DNA from: Telopea speciosissima
Lineage: Eukaryota > Streptophyta > Magnoliopsida > Proteales > Proteaceae
Reading direction: 5' to 3'
Assembly (NCBI RefSeq): GCF_018873765.1
Contig: NC_057925.1
Span: 59,036,970 to 59,100,969, forward strand
Length of the DNA stretch: 64,000 nt
The notes below the pieces were generated by a model. The model saw nothing but the letters and a program-made list of their open reading frames with translations. It was not told the origin of the DNA and did no database searches. Shown here piece by piece: positions 42,815 through 55,168 of the stretch. The translations under genes were made by a program, and so were the position numbers. Positions within the stretch are counted from its first letter, which is position 1; the number at the start of each line of letters is the position of its first letter.

Positions 42815-45800
42815 GTACCTCCACTAATCCATTAATTCATTTTAGCTGTTTGCAGTGATAAATCTAGACTTGATATTTCTGAAGACGCCACACTATTATA
42901 TCAGTAAATCTTGAGTTATGATATCACTGGTCTTGGTTCAAGCCGTATTTTGCTCATTGACACCTGTCCAAAAAAAGAAGGAACACTGGCTAAACTTATA
43001 TAAATTCCAATGATTAATTTAACACATTTATCTTTACAGTAGCCAAATCCTAAAGCCTTTCCAGAGATTGATGGCGTGAAAGAGTTGTCATTGTTATCGG
43101 TGGTGGTTGTTAGGTGGGAAATTTTCAAAGATAATTAACAATAATCAAATGAAACTAAATCTTTCAAGATGGTGGTTGACAGCTATACACCATATATGGT
43201 TACACTAACGCATAATCTGGAAAAGGAGCTTGCAGAGCCTCTCAACTTCTCAAGTTATGTGATTAGATTTTGGTTGCTAATGTAATAGATGGATCAGAGT
43301 CTTATACTCTTATCTCTTATTTAAAGGAAAGATAACCAATAGCTTGTGTCTCGGAGCAGTGGGTGGAGGAAAAAATTTGCTCTGATTTGCCCTTCAGTTT
43401 TTTTTGTGTTTGGTAAAGTTGGTGAACCAAATTACTTAGGGGTTTTATTCAAGGGAAAATATTGTCTACATTGTTCATGAAATAGGGTCCTTAACAATCC
43501 ACGTTTTTGAGCTACGTGGAGGGTTTCTCTGGTGCAACTGATAGCTTAATGGGTAGTCCATCCTTTGGATTAGCCATATGCCAGGTGTGGGTGTCGCAAC
43601 TCAACCATATGGTTCAGTATGTATTGACCATTTGCCATGCATTTATAGCCACTAAACCAAAGACATTAAAGTTGACCTTTATCCTTGACTCCTTCAATAC
43701 TGCTATGCAAGTAAACAAGCCAGAGGAAGCAAATGTTAACAACAATAGATAATCATCAGAACAATACTTTTTTTCATTTGTGGCTGAGGGCTCGGAGGCA
43801 ATACCTCTGATGCTATTCTGATAGGTCCTCATTTATTGCTTGGATTATATTGCATTATTTTAATTCAAATCATCTGCTGTTTCAATATTTCAGGAAAAAG
43901 AAGTTGACGCCTCATTGGAGGAGGTATATACGACCTCTAATGTGGCGGTGCAAATGGTTAGAACTGAGGATTAAGGAATTTCAGTCCCAGGCATTAAAGT
44001 ATGATAGAGAGCTTGCTGCATATGATCAAAGGAAGCAGTTTGATTCAGGACAACTTGCATTAGAAGGGTGCTGTATGAGGTCACTACCATTTCCTAGACA
44101 GTTTCAGAGGAAAAAGGCCATGAAGAGGAGAAAACGAAAGAGAATTGAAGATACAGTTGATATTTCATCATATATGTCATGCCATAGCCTGTTCTCATAT
44201 TATGGTGCAAATATCTTGTCTATACTCATAACTGTGCTTTTAATCAACCTGTTTTTGTCATTTATATTTTTGTATGTGATACCATGCAGAGAATAAGAGG
44301 TCTGATATAGATGGTATCTCTTTGGATGATGATTGTGGTAACCAAGGTAAGAATTGACGGTTGTGCCTTCCTAGAGATACCTGGTGTAATTGTGCAACAC
44401 TTTTTTGTATAAATGAGATATAAGAAAGATGCTAGACTTTAAAGTACTTGCAAGTATCCACATACATGATGCATTCGTTGTCTTCCTTTGAGTTTGATTA
44501 ATCACTTGGATTCGAACATTTATCCTCCTTACAAAGATTTTCCTATTTCCAGTTGTGATTTTTTTTTTTATTACTGACAAATATACATTGAAGTGTTAAC
44601 ATAGTTAGCCTTTAGCCTTAAGAGTCCCGACTTGTTCTGGGTTTCCTCAAATGGAGGGGAAGACTGTTGTCAAGACTTTACTCCTTCAAATTCTTACTAT
44701 TTTTACATAAATTTCCAGTTCAATCCTTTTCTAACCAGTGCTTTAATTTTTGCACATTCTAGGAATGATTTATCTCATATTTCAAGTGGGCAGACTTCTT
44801 GTAAAATTGGCTAGCAAATGACTTGAAAAAGTTGCTGAAGTGCGACTTGTGGAACATTACTATAAAGCAATCATTTTCTTTTTCTATTGCAGTGTACTAA
44901 AAGAGCTAGGGGCAGGCCTAAAATGACCCTAGGAGAAGTAGTGAGAAAAGACATGCATAGTTTAGACCTTGTATCAGGCATGATCTCGAATAGAGCTGTT
45001 TGGAGGGCGAGGATCCAACAACAGCCTTATCCCAACTTAATGCTACATGGATCCAACAAAACAAAGTAGGGAAAACTAAGGTCTAAGCAAGAAAAGGGGG
45101 ATGAAGAGATGGGAAAAGAGGGATGGGGAATGAGAGGAGAAATGAAAAAAAAGGAAAATCACAAATGAAAAAGATGGAACTTTACAACAAAATGGAAAGT
45201 GAAAGATGGAAAGTATATGAAAGTAAGAGTACGGAGGCACAGCCCAGCAAGTCAGGAGAATCTCAGCTGACTTGCTGGGCTGTGCCTCCTTCCTCTCACT
45301 TTCATCTATTTTCATCTTTCATATTGCTGTTATTTCCCATGTTTTATTTGTGATTTTCCTTTGTTTATCTTATTTGTTTTCTATAATATTTTTCAAAGCT
45401 TATAAAGACCAAAAACAGAATCCAAAGTACTGTCCTGAAAGCACCGAACTTATTGACAAACTAGGATTCCATAACTTTGAACTTTATGTTACTGAAATGT
45501 AAATAGTATTTTTAAGCTTGGGCTACCAACATGAAGACACTGCTTTTAGTCTTGACAGCAGCTACTTTGAGCAAAAAGGCCAGGGTTTTGGATCATCTAC
45601 AATCCTTCCCTCCTCACTCCCTGCGGAATTGGGACTTGAATTTTGTTACCGCCCACTTTATCCAACAGTGTTATAATGGATAACATGTTCAAAATAATAT
45701 CTCATAATTACAATTATTTCATGTACTTACCTTGTATATATGCTACTTATGTATGCAAATACACCTGTTTATAACTAAAATAGTTCTAATATGAGCATCA

Positions 45801-48800
45801 ATAAAATGTTGGATTCTATATATTGTTGACAGGTTTTGCACTGATGCTGCATTATTGTGTACATCAAACATCTGTTCCTTATTTTCAAGAAATTTATACT
45901 TTATTCTTATTTCAGAGAATGTATCTTATTTGAAGAAAGCCTGCTACATAATATGATATTACACATTTCTGTTGGATTCTTTGATGCATAATCTATCTGC
46001 ATCTATATATAAAAATGCAGCTGGAGGTCTTCTGTTGAGTGTAAATAAATCTTATGGTCCAAGTTGTCCCTGTATAGCAGCCATTGGGAACCGAGACAGT
46101 GTGAGGATTGGAATTGTTTAGCAGGGGTAAAATTGGAAGTTGGGATTTGAAAAGCAGATAAGATTAGAATGGGATGGATCTGTCCTTGGTCAACATGCTA
46201 ATATGCTATGAGGAGCAGTGAATGATGTGATTGGGGTTGTTTAGCAAGGCTATAATAGGAGTTCAGGGATTTGAAAAAGCGGGCAACAATAGAATTTAAG
46301 GTATATGCCCTTATTAAACAAAGGTTGTGCATGCATGTAGAAGGGTGAGGGAGGGGATTTGATATTTTGATGCAGTTCAGAAGAACAAGAAGGCCAGCAG
46401 CAAACCAGTTCATTGGAATAGACCAAGAATGGACCAATATGTTTAATTTTGAGTGTTCAATGGGTTAAATGGGCCATGGGCCTAGTAATTTTGGGTTTAC
46501 TAATGGAAGGGGGCAATTCTATCAGCCTAAATATGAGGGATTTAAGTCTTATACGAGAAGTGGTTAGATTCTATTTTGTTGTAGTATAGAATCTTTTTAT
46601 TTTATTTTCTCGAGAACTCCTTTGCTTGTGCATGAAGAGTTTCTGTTTTTGTGTAACGTTGCAAAGTTATAAATAAAGGAGTAGGGGGATCATTCTACCC
46701 CAACAATTTGAGAAATACTTTAGCCTTGAGCTTGTGAGTTTTGTGAGAGATGGAGCATGGTTTTGTAGGATTCAAAACTGCTCTACTGTGGGATGCAGTA
46801 GGGTAACCTTGGTGGGATGCCAAGGCTGGAGTTGGTGGGATTAAAGAATCAACAACCAGCAATGATCTGATAAATATATTAATGTAGGAGTGAGAACCTG
46901 AAAAGGTCTAATCCCAGGCAGGATTGCAAATATAGGCCCAAACAGCAGTGAAGTAAGAGAAGTAATAGTAACTCAGGAACCAGCAGCAATGAGGAACTGC
47001 TATTTTAGTAGAGTAGGGCCCTGGATGAGGGATAGAAACGCAAAACCTGATGCAACTCTGATCAGCCAAATAACAGAATCGATCTTGTCTGTCAATGTTC
47101 TGAAACCCTATTTTGGTGAAATCGATATGGCTGAATAATCTTCTGAATTCCAGCAACTGGTGTAGATCTTCAATAGCAGCAGTAGTAGATGATTAACGCA
47201 GAAGAATAACCAACAGTAATGCAGCAACTTGTTGTCGACTCAATTCACAATTTCACATAATAAAGGATGGAAGGGGAAATAAGGAAGTGGGTCTCTCACC
47301 CTAGGCCTCTTGCCCTAGCTCTCAGAGCCAATCCTCTCACAGGACAATCACTTGCCAAAACAAAGCAACTCCAATTTTATTAGCTCGAATTTCCCCTGCT
47401 CCTAAGAGCTGATTACATATATATAGCCCAATGGCTGAGACAAAATAAACAAATTAGAAACTAGATCTAACTAGGATTCCCAATTAGGAGTACAACTCAA
47501 ACAAAATAGGAAACTAAATAAAAGTCTAATAATAAAAAAAACCTAACATCAACTCCTCTAAGCCATCGAGGACGGGCCTTGGTGCAACGGTTAAGGTTGC
47601 TCCATTGTGAACAAGAGGTCACGGGTTCGAGTCTGGAAACAGCCTCTGCAAAAGCAGGGGTTAGGCTGCGTACATTATGACCCTCCCCAAACCTGCAGTG
47701 GCAGGAGCCTCGTGCACTGGGTATGCCCCTACCAATTCCTCTAAGCCAGCTGTCCAAGTGGGGCCCATATCATTGTTCATGTGAACAGTACTTGGTTACT
47801 ATTCATTTTAACAGTAATTTCATGAACAGTGTTTTTACCCTTTTCTTCATGCTTTGATCTACATCATATATATATATCCAGCCGACTCACTTCCAGAAGT
47901 CTAGCAGTAATATAACAGTGATATAAATCCCAAAACACAATTGCACAAACTCCTACCAAGAGATCCAACCACAAGAGAGAAACCAGCAACCACAGCTTAT
48001 GTAGAAAGAGAAACAACCAGAAAATGGGTTAAAACAGACCTGATGTGGCTTACTGGCTTATATCAAGGTCAAGTGGGTGTTTTAGATTGACGATACACCT
48101 TGTAAAACTTAATTTTAATCGTATGACCAGATCTCCAAACAAATCACGGTCATGAAAATAGTAAATAGCTAAAAACATGCAGAAAACAGTGATTGATTAT
48201 CTATCATCTAACATCAGTTCATCCACATGTTATACAGAAGAAACAGATCACAAGTTGGGAGAAGACACATGAAAAATTACAGACTTGCAAGGAGCGTGTG
48301 CTGCATGAGAGATCTTGAATCACCAACAATCAGCTGAACTGATCAGCCAAAAACTCAGGTTGAAGGGAAGATGTATGTAGTAGAAAAGTATCTCAAAGTT
48401 TGAAAACAAGTTGATGGCTAGATCCTAAGATACATAAACCAGCCACCATAATAGCAGGTATCTAAGAACATGTATGAAGGGAGATCTGGTCTTCTCTACT
48501 CCCGTTGTTCGTTCTGGTGACCAGCTGGGTGATATGTTCACCAAGGCTTTGTTTTGACCTGTTATTCTTGACGGTTGTTCTAAGCTGGGCATGGATGATT
48601 TTATGCTGCAGCTTGAGGGGGAATGTGAATGTTTTATTTCTTATGTGCAAGGTTTAGTTGTCATTGTCTTTATATTCAATGGGCATATAGGGTATTATAA
48701 TTATAGGGAAAATCTTGTGTAACCAAGTTTGGCAAAAAACAAGTCATAACCTTACTTTTTTGCCCTTTTAGTATGACAACTTTTTTTCAACAAGGGTAAA

Positions 48801-51131
48801 TCCTGTCATCTCACATGCCTACTCGAAAAAAATGTGCAGCTTTTAATAATGACATGATGACAAACCACTTAAAATTATTTTGAAAGCCCTTATTGACTTG
48901 CACATTAAATAACTTTTGGGAATAAGACAAAGGGTAATCAAAAGGAGGTTACAAGTTACAACTTCTCATTTCACCATTTTGGTGACAACAATATGCACCC
49001 ATAATTATAAGTTGTTGGGGTTTATTGTAATTTCACTTAAAGTTGTTTTTATAGATATGGCTTGCTCTTCTCCTTCTTCTTCTGTTTATTGGTCACTGTT
49101 GTTCTGATGTTATAACAGATATCACATAAAAAATGGCTCTATTAAAAGAGTTTGACAGCAAAATGGATCTGTGTAATCTGACCTTTAGAGGTTAGGATAA
49201 GTCTCTTTTGGGTTGGTGGAGCATATTGTATAGGTAATCTTGTATGGCCTCAGAAGGAACAATATGATTTGATGCCATTGATATCATCTGCATCCCATTT
49301 TCATTTGTGTGGAAACAATTGTCATATGGCTCTTTGCATATGCCTGAAAATCATAGCAAGGAGATATACTCCATTTATATTGCGTAGAATTAAAAAATGC
49401 CAATTTATTGTTCCTCATGTTTCCACCATCTGTTGGAAGTGGAAAACATGTGGTTGTGCCGAGCTCAACTGATCAGAAGCCTTCTTTTTTAACCTAATCA
49501 CTTTTGATTAGTGAAGGACAATTTCCACCAATTGAGCATGAAGCAAAAAGGTTCCTTTATGGACCATCTAATTGGGGACACAATAAAGATTCAACTGGTC
49601 TGACTTTTGGCCAAATCTTTCCCTGGTGTGTCATTGACTGTTGATTGATGTTACAGATGATTGCTCCTTGTGTGGCATAACCAATTCACTGATTCACATT
49701 TGGTGTCAGTTCACACAGTTATGTATATGTGTGATAAAGTTCCAGTGATATTTTACGTCTTACTATTTCAATATTGCAATGTTCTGGAAAGGAATTAAGG
49801 TTACATAGATCTTTTATACTTGGAGTATGTACTGTTGACTATCCAACTGCTTAAATTTATTTTTATTTCTTTGGGGTAGTTATTGTAGCAGATCAAAATG
49901 CTAACGGCAATGGTGAGTTTGGTGTTGATTATGAGTGGTCATCACTTGACTTTGGAGATGGTGATAATCCTTTAGAGCAAATCCTTTGGAAGATCGAGGT
50001 TGTGCAATCTAGAGTCCAAAAATTGAAGACCCGGCTTGACAAGGTGATCAGCAGTAATGCCAGGAGGTTTTCCTCTGCGGAGAATTTGAACCTGCTTGTG
50101 CCATCTGAGGTGCCTTCAAGTTTTGCTCGAAGTCCTACTATCTCTCCAGGCAATAGAGACACCACGCAGGTTGGGGCTTTATATACTTCACCTCCACATG
50201 TCTCAGAGTATGAGATTGGAGATCTGGTTATGCCTGAAAGTGCAGTTTCAAGCTATGGAGAGGTGGCTACTCCTCTTCCTGACATAATTGAAAGCACAAT
50301 GGGATTACTATCTGCTGCTGATATTGTTCTGGATCAGCCACAGATTGGTGATTCTTGTGAAGATGTAAGTTTCTTTTTCCTTGTTTAGCACTTGGGTATT
50401 TAATTTTATCATTCAACAGACTGCTTTGTTAGTTTACTTTAGATGATAATCTGCCATATTTCAAACTACTAAGTTATTTTAAAACTTCATAGTACTCTCT
50501 CTAGTTGTCTGACGAAGAAATTAGAGAAGGAAAAATAAAAATACCCACCTCACCCACATTGGAGGTATCCTTGGCCAGAACTGGGTTATTGATACCAGGT
50601 TTGGTATGTGATCCCTGCCTTTAATCTCCCGTTGTCCTTCCAGATCCTTAACCTTGTGCCATTGTATATATCAACTCTAGCATTGGTGCAGTACTTGTAA
50701 AGCATATTACTTTATTTCTTGATAAAACTACGGTGGAGTTTCTGAACAACTGCTTGTTTTGTTTTATTTTATTTCTTAATAATTGTAATATTGGGTTTTC
50801 TTTTTTCCTTCAGATTGTGGACGATGTTCTGATACATAATCAGGCAATTCAGGAAGAGTTGCATACTTTTGAAAGTTTTAAGAGTCAGCCCTTAGAGAAG
50901 CCTTGTGAACTAGTGAAAGAGCAAGAGGAGAGCAAGATTTCTCCAGTTCGAGCGCCAGAACCTGACCTTACCCAAAGGACCATAGTGGCCGAGGAGCAGT
51001 CTACTCTGAAGTCTTGCTTAGCCTCTGACTTTCAGGTCCCCAAAAACAACAAGAGAAAGCGAGGGGAGCGGAAAGCTGGTTCTGGTGGTTGGAGCCAGAA
51101 ATCATCAGGGGAGCCTGACCATTGTGCTTGA
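42330..51131 (+). CDS. Conserved plant protein of unknown function, probably nuclear (5 coding exons, 529 aa)
   Basis: Exons: 42330-42748, 43894-44204, 44290-44346, 49880-50364 and 50814-51131. All have GT-AG borders and matching phases (2, 1, 1, 0), totalling 1590 bases. The N-terminal third is acidic. Exon 2 encodes KKKLTPHWRRYIRPLMWRCK, WLELRIKEFQSQALKYDREL and a strongly basic RKKAMKRRKRKRIEDTVDIS, a likely nuclear signal. Exon 4 holds a helical stretch (LEQILWKIEVVQSRVQKLKTRLDKV) with coiled-coil character, then a Ser/Pro-rich region. The C-terminus ends NKRKRGERKAGSGGWSQKSS. From memory, homologues with the same order occur widely in land plants, without a settled function. The exon 4 acceptor has an alternative 12 bases downstream (49892) that keeps frame. 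Intron 4 is 5.5 kb and TE-rich. No defects seen. Confidence 0.85.
42779..42811 (+). repeat. (CT)n microsatellite in intron 2
   Basis: About 16 CT units beginning 31 bases after the donor of the first coding exon. Confidence 0.9.
44887..45067 (+). mobile_element. RTE-type LINE fragment in intron 4
   Basis: TKRARGRPKMTLGEVVRKDM, HSLDLVSGMISNRAVWRARI is the extreme C-terminus of the RTE reverse transcriptase seen at 100-640. It is open for 60 codons and so less decayed than the other copies. Sense orientation relative to the host gene. Confidence 0.8.
45165..45356. mobile_element. Palindromic MITE-like hairpin in intron 4
   Basis: A perfect 23-base inverted repeat (GGAGGCACAGCCCAGCAAG...) at 45233-45255 and 45267-45289 around an 11-base centre. 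Weaker pairing extends outward (GGAAAATCACAAATGAAA against TTTATTTGTGATTTTCC). Superfamily unknown. Confidence 0.65.
45357..47553. other. Intron 4 sequence; possible LTR-like stretch at about 46480-46870
   Basis: 46620-46720 has features of a retroelement LTR (GTTATAAATAAAGG, then a polypurine/T-rich stretch), but no paired LTR was found. 46090-46160 and 46210-46290 are a weak duplication (TTGTTTAGCA.GG, GGGATTTGAAAA). Otherwise unrecognised. Confidence 0.35.
47566..47736 (+). mobile_element. Au SINE, full length, with 12-bp target duplication
   Basis: GCCTTGGTGCAACGGTTAAG is the A box region and GGTCACGGGTTCGAGTCTGG the B box. Then come AACAGCCTCTGCAAAAGCAG, AGGCTGCGTACAT and GGAGCCTCGTGCACTGGGTA, the classic Au SINE order. 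Flanked by TCCTCTAAGCCA at 47554-47565 and 47737-47748. Sense orientation in intron 4. Confidence 0.9.
47749..48479. other. Intron 4 sequence, unrecognised
   Basis: No known element identified. Confidence 0.4.
48480..48640 (+). mobile_element. Ty1-copia retrotransposon fragment: end of polyprotein and polypurine tract
   Basis: Translates to STPVVRSGDQLGDMFTKAL, a stop, then VILDGCSKLGMDDFMLQLEG, the end of the copia RNase H region. It is followed at once by the polypurine tract TTGAGGGGGAATG and TG..., the expected start of a 3' LTR. No other copia domain is present. One in-frame stop. Confidence 0.85.
48641..49879. other. Intron 4 sequence, possibly remains of a copia LTR at its start
   Basis: The first few hundred bases may be the 3' LTR. 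48890-48960 shares phrases with 3418-3470. No gene. Confidence 0.35.
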
Positions 51132-52300
51132 AGCTCTTCTTGGAATTGACCTGTTAGTTTTGGAAATTGAGGCACTCAACAAAGAAATGGTTCAGTTTTT
51201 CTATTTTAAGAGATGCAAGAAACATTTATGTTGAAATCGTAAAATTTACACACACACATTTTGGCTCAGTTGGTATCTTGAGAATCCAAAACTCAGAGAA
51301 ATGGTTTTTGTGAAGTCAGGGGTTCAGCATCATTGGAATTACAGGTTTTTTACTTCTAGAACCTATTCCCATAATGACAGGAACTGAGACCTTCACCTAA
51401 TGGGTGAATGTTTCAATGCCCACAAAATAATGGAATTGCGGGCTAATGTGAAAACTATTTCTAGTCTATTATCAAATTTCCTAGAATTGTGGGAGTTGAA
51501 AATCCAATTATTCAAACTAATACTCTGACATAAGTTTGAGCTGTTGGAATTTTTTACAACGTAATCAAAATTGAAACCCCAATACTTCTTTAGAAGTCAA
51601 ACTTAAAAATTTTAGGTGGAGGTCAGTTATGGAAACCAAATTGGCATATGATAACACAATTAACTTCCTTGATTCCTCATTTGTACCATAGAGTCGTGTA
51701 AATCAAACATTTCATGGCAGTGTGATTCTCATGGATTTTAACAGACTAGTAACTGTAATCTCATGTGTGAAGGAAAGAAAGGGCATTCATATTTTATGGT
51801 TTTGGTAAGAAGTCCTTGGAATTCAAAGATTTGTTGCCTGCATGGACACAGTCTATTGATGGATGCAAGAAAAGACCCAAAAGATTAAGGGCTCATTCCG
51901 TATGGTCAGTTTTTATTGCAGGAGATGTTTGTTCCATGGGATTTGTCTGCTGGTGAATCCCTAGGGATGGGAAAATGGTGGGTTTCAGAGGTTTCACAAG
52001 TACAGCAATACCGAACCCGATCTTATAAAGCTCAAGACAGTTTTATTTAGGAGTAGAGGGTGAAATGGATAACATCTCTCGCAATCTCGAAACCCCATCA
52101 AAATGCCATGTGGCAGATATAAGCATATAGCATTAAAAATCAAACCCCTTATCTCAATTATGGTAGAGTAGGGGTGTCAAACGGTCGGTCTGGTCTGGTT
52201 TAGGTTGGGCTGAACTAGTTTTGGGATGGTAATGGGCTAAATCAAAATAAAACCATCAAATCGAAGTTCAAATTTGGTCTGGTTCTGTTCGGTTTGGATT

Positions 52301-52332
<32 letters not shown>
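51132..52332. other. 3'UTR and spacer
   Basis: 3'UTR of the preceding gene, then unrecognised sequence. From 52169 AGGGGTGTCAAACGG... looks like a left end of another hAT-like MITE, interrupted by (AT)n at about 52304-52332. Confidence 0.4.
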
Positions 52333-52475
52333 GGAAAATGTTCTCTGTGTGTACGTGTGTTTGTTTTTTTTAAGGGGGGGAAGATGACCTCCCTGCCCCT
52401 GAGATGCCAACGCACGCTCTCATTTGCTGCCACATGTGCATGGCCCCTGCGCTCCCCTACAGAGAAGGCTCCCCC
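52333..52475. mobile_element. Mutator-type MITE, family C-like, inserted in an (AT)n tract
   Basis: GGAAAATGTTCTCTGTGTG at the left and CTACAGAGAAGGCTCCCCC at the right are inverted relatives. Both flanks are ATATATATA, compatible with a 9-bp duplication but not diagnostic within a microsatellite. Confidence 0.6.
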
Positions 52476-53431
52476 ATATATATAAATACACATACATTAC
52501 AAATACTGAAATTAATGACCCCTTTACATGAAAGGAAGATGAACTGATGAAAGTTAAAAACAGTGGAAGGGCATAAGCAAACAAAACTAAAATAAATGGT
52601 CATCTTCACAAAAAGCTAAAGGGGTAGAGTATGGAAGGGAGGGTGGAGGAGCTGTATTATCATTATAGTTGTTTCTTTCTCCCTGGCAATAAGTAGATAT
52701 TGCTATTAACACCAAATCACTCTCCCACTACTTCTCTTTGTCATCTATATGCTCCTCATGCCTGCTTTGGTCATCATCAAGACAAAATAGCCCCACCCAT
52801 TAAATTTTCATGTCTGGGAACTTGGACTTCTTTTCTATGGAGACAAAACACAAACACCCATGCCCTTGTGACCATTCTTTTTTTTCTTCCAAGCCTTTGA
52901 TTTTGATGTTGACTCTCAGTTTTTGACAAATTACTTTTTCCAACCTACCAATACCTAGATCCACTTGGAAACATCATTTATAACCTTTCATCTCAATTAC
53001 AGTAAAAATAAACTATAATTTACCCACCTTAGTTACACCTTTTTCAAAAGATCAAGCAAATATTTGTGCATCTCTGGTTTTGTTTGGAAATTTCGTGGAT
53101 GTCAATTCCATCTTGTTATGTTGTTGGTCACACATTGAAGGGTGGCATGAGAAGGGAATCTTTACTTGAGAAATCTCAAACCATGATCTTGTTGGTGACA
53201 CATGATGACCTCACAGGTTATGTGATGCCTAATCACATGTCAGATGGATATTTCAAAGGGTTTTCTTGATGCTCAGGATCCAAGTGCACCATTCAAATAG
53301 GGCAGTGAGCTACCCTCACAGAAGTTTTATGAAGTTAGCAAAATTCTTCTTCTATTCTATCATGCTTTGGTGAGCATCTCTTGGAGAGAGATCACTTATT
53401 AATTGATGAGGATAGAATACCCTTTGTATTA
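52476..53431. other. Spacer, no gene seen
   Basis: Nothing recognisable. Confidence 0.45.
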
Positions 53432-53439
53432 CCCAGTAC

Positions 53440-54006
53440 TAGGGGTGCAAGTTTGGTCCTGTCGGGCCGAACTCGCCCTGGCCCGCCCTGAGCCCGAACA
53501 AGGGATGGGCTGAGATAACTGACCCTGAGGGCGGGTCAGGGCTGGAAATTGCTGGCCTTGAGTTAGGGTCAGGTCGGGTTAGGGTTGAGACCTCGGGCTG
53601 AGCCTGGCCTGTCCCAGCTTGACCCTGTTTTAGGTTATCCTATAATATATATATTGACATACTATATATATTATAAACTTTTAAACGTCACACATAATTT
53701 GTTATATGATATATTATATATGAAGATAGTAAGTCAATATATTTTATTATAGTGTTATTTTATGTAAAATTGATAATTTTCTCCCCTGACCCTGCCCAAC
53801 TCAGTCCAGTCCATGCATCTCTACCTTTCCCCACTCCATGATTAGGACCAATCAAGGTCAGCCCGGCCCGACCCTGAGGGCGAGTCAGGGTTGGATTTTA
53901 CAGGCCCTGAGTTAGGGTAGGGTCGGGCCTGGCCCCAGCCAAGGGGAGTCAAGGTTGGGCTGGGGTTTTGAAAAGCCCGGCCCAACCCGACCCTGTAGCA
54001 GCCCTA
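53440..54006 (+). mobile_element. Non-autonomous hAT element, family D, with 8-bp target duplication
   Basis: Starts TAGGGGTGCAAGTTTGG, ends GTAGCAGCCCTA; perfect duplication CCCAGTAC at 53432-53439 and 54007-54014. 567 bp, non-coding, rich in GGGTCAGG/CCCGGCCC phrases. Same family as 17085-17670 and 36124-37163. Confidence 0.92.
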
Positions 54007-54081
54007 CCCAGTACTTTAGCAATGTATGCTTGACTATATCAACATTGGATCTTTATTGGCTTAAGGTTGGGACTTGGGACT

Positions 54082-54269
54082 AAGGGTGTCAGTCGGTAGG
54101 TCGGTTCGGTTCAATCAGTTTTGGGCCGGTCTAATTTTTTTTATCGGTTTCCAGATTTCTATCTATTTTAAAAAACCCAAACCAAAGTTGAACCATTATG
54201 AGTTTGATTCGGTTTTTCAGCCGGTTCGATTGTTCCAACCGGGTTTCGGACTGGAATTTGACACCCTAG
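54082..54269. mobile_element. hAT-type MITE with 8-bp target duplication
   Basis: Ends AAGGGTGTCAGTCGG and GAATTTGACACCCTAG; perfect duplication TTGGGACT at 54074-54081 and 54270-54277. The interior has CGGTTCGGTT-type phrases, which explains part of that degenerate repeat class in the window. Confidence 0.9.
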
Positions 54270-54277
54270 TTGGGACT

Positions 54278-55013
54278 TCAACATGACCCACCAATGCACA
54301 GTTTCCCCAATTCGCTCTCTTGGGCCATAAGTAAAGTTAGATCAAGTGGTCATAATAGTTGCTTGTAAACTTGATCAAAGATGATCATTCCTGCTTCTTT
54401 TTTACTCAGCTTCTCCACATTGTAATTGAGAGTTATAAAACTACATATATTGGGCTTACCGAGGAAGCATATAGCCTATGGTACATATCATTGGAAAGCC
54501 AAAAAGGAACTCAAAAAGCAGTTTCTATACGTTTTCTCATTTTTTTCATAAATCTATTTGTCAAAGAACTCTCAACTATTTCCTCTTTGTTCTCTTTTCC
54601 TTTTTATCTTTTATACTTAAATTGTGACTGATCTCAGAGAATAATAGTTAAAGGCACATTGGTCATTTCCAACCATCATAAGGTAACATAATTTTTGTAG
54701 GGATAGACATTGGCTGGGCCCACAATGAACCTAGTATTTGTTAATTTTTGAATATTTATGGTGTAGAGTAATTTTAATTTATGTTGAGGCTTGTGAGTCC
54801 ATGGAGACCTCTCAAGGCAAAAATTTTTACTTTTCTTTGGAGGATGATTCCACACAGCGTTAGTATGGGGGAATCTCTCATGCCACACCAACAGTGGCAT
54901 GAAGAAAAGGTATCATTTTTATGGGACCCAAAAATGATCATGAGAAGAGAGAACAATAAAAAATCTCACGTAAGAGAATGGTAGTGCATTGACATCGAAG
55001 TACGGATCCGGAT
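54278..55013. other. Spacer; possible small zf-RVT (LINE) fragment at about 54781-54900
   Basis: The frame PWRPLKAKIFTFLWRMIPHS resembles the start of the LINE zinc-binding RT segment (P.K.K.FLWR), but the cysteines that should follow are not found. Weak. Confidence 0.3.
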
Positions 55014-55168
55014 CCTCTACTTCCATCTGCCTAATACTGCCATGCGCCCCACACACAAGCAAGGCGGAAAATACCAACTTACCTCCGCTCAGGCAAGGGT
55101 AAGGTAGTATTTTCCGCCTTGCTTGTATGTGGGGCGCACACGATAGTAGGGGTAGGCGGAAGTAGAGG
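55014..55168. mobile_element. Palindromic MITE with ~70-bp terminal inverted repeats
   Basis: CCTCTACTTCC at the left and GGAAGTAGAGG at the right are exact. Inside, GCGCCCCACA.ACAAGCAAGG pairs with CCTTGCTTGTATGTGGGGCGC, and GGCGGAAAATAC with GTATTTTCCGCC. A strong hairpin; no target duplication read. Confidence 0.85.
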
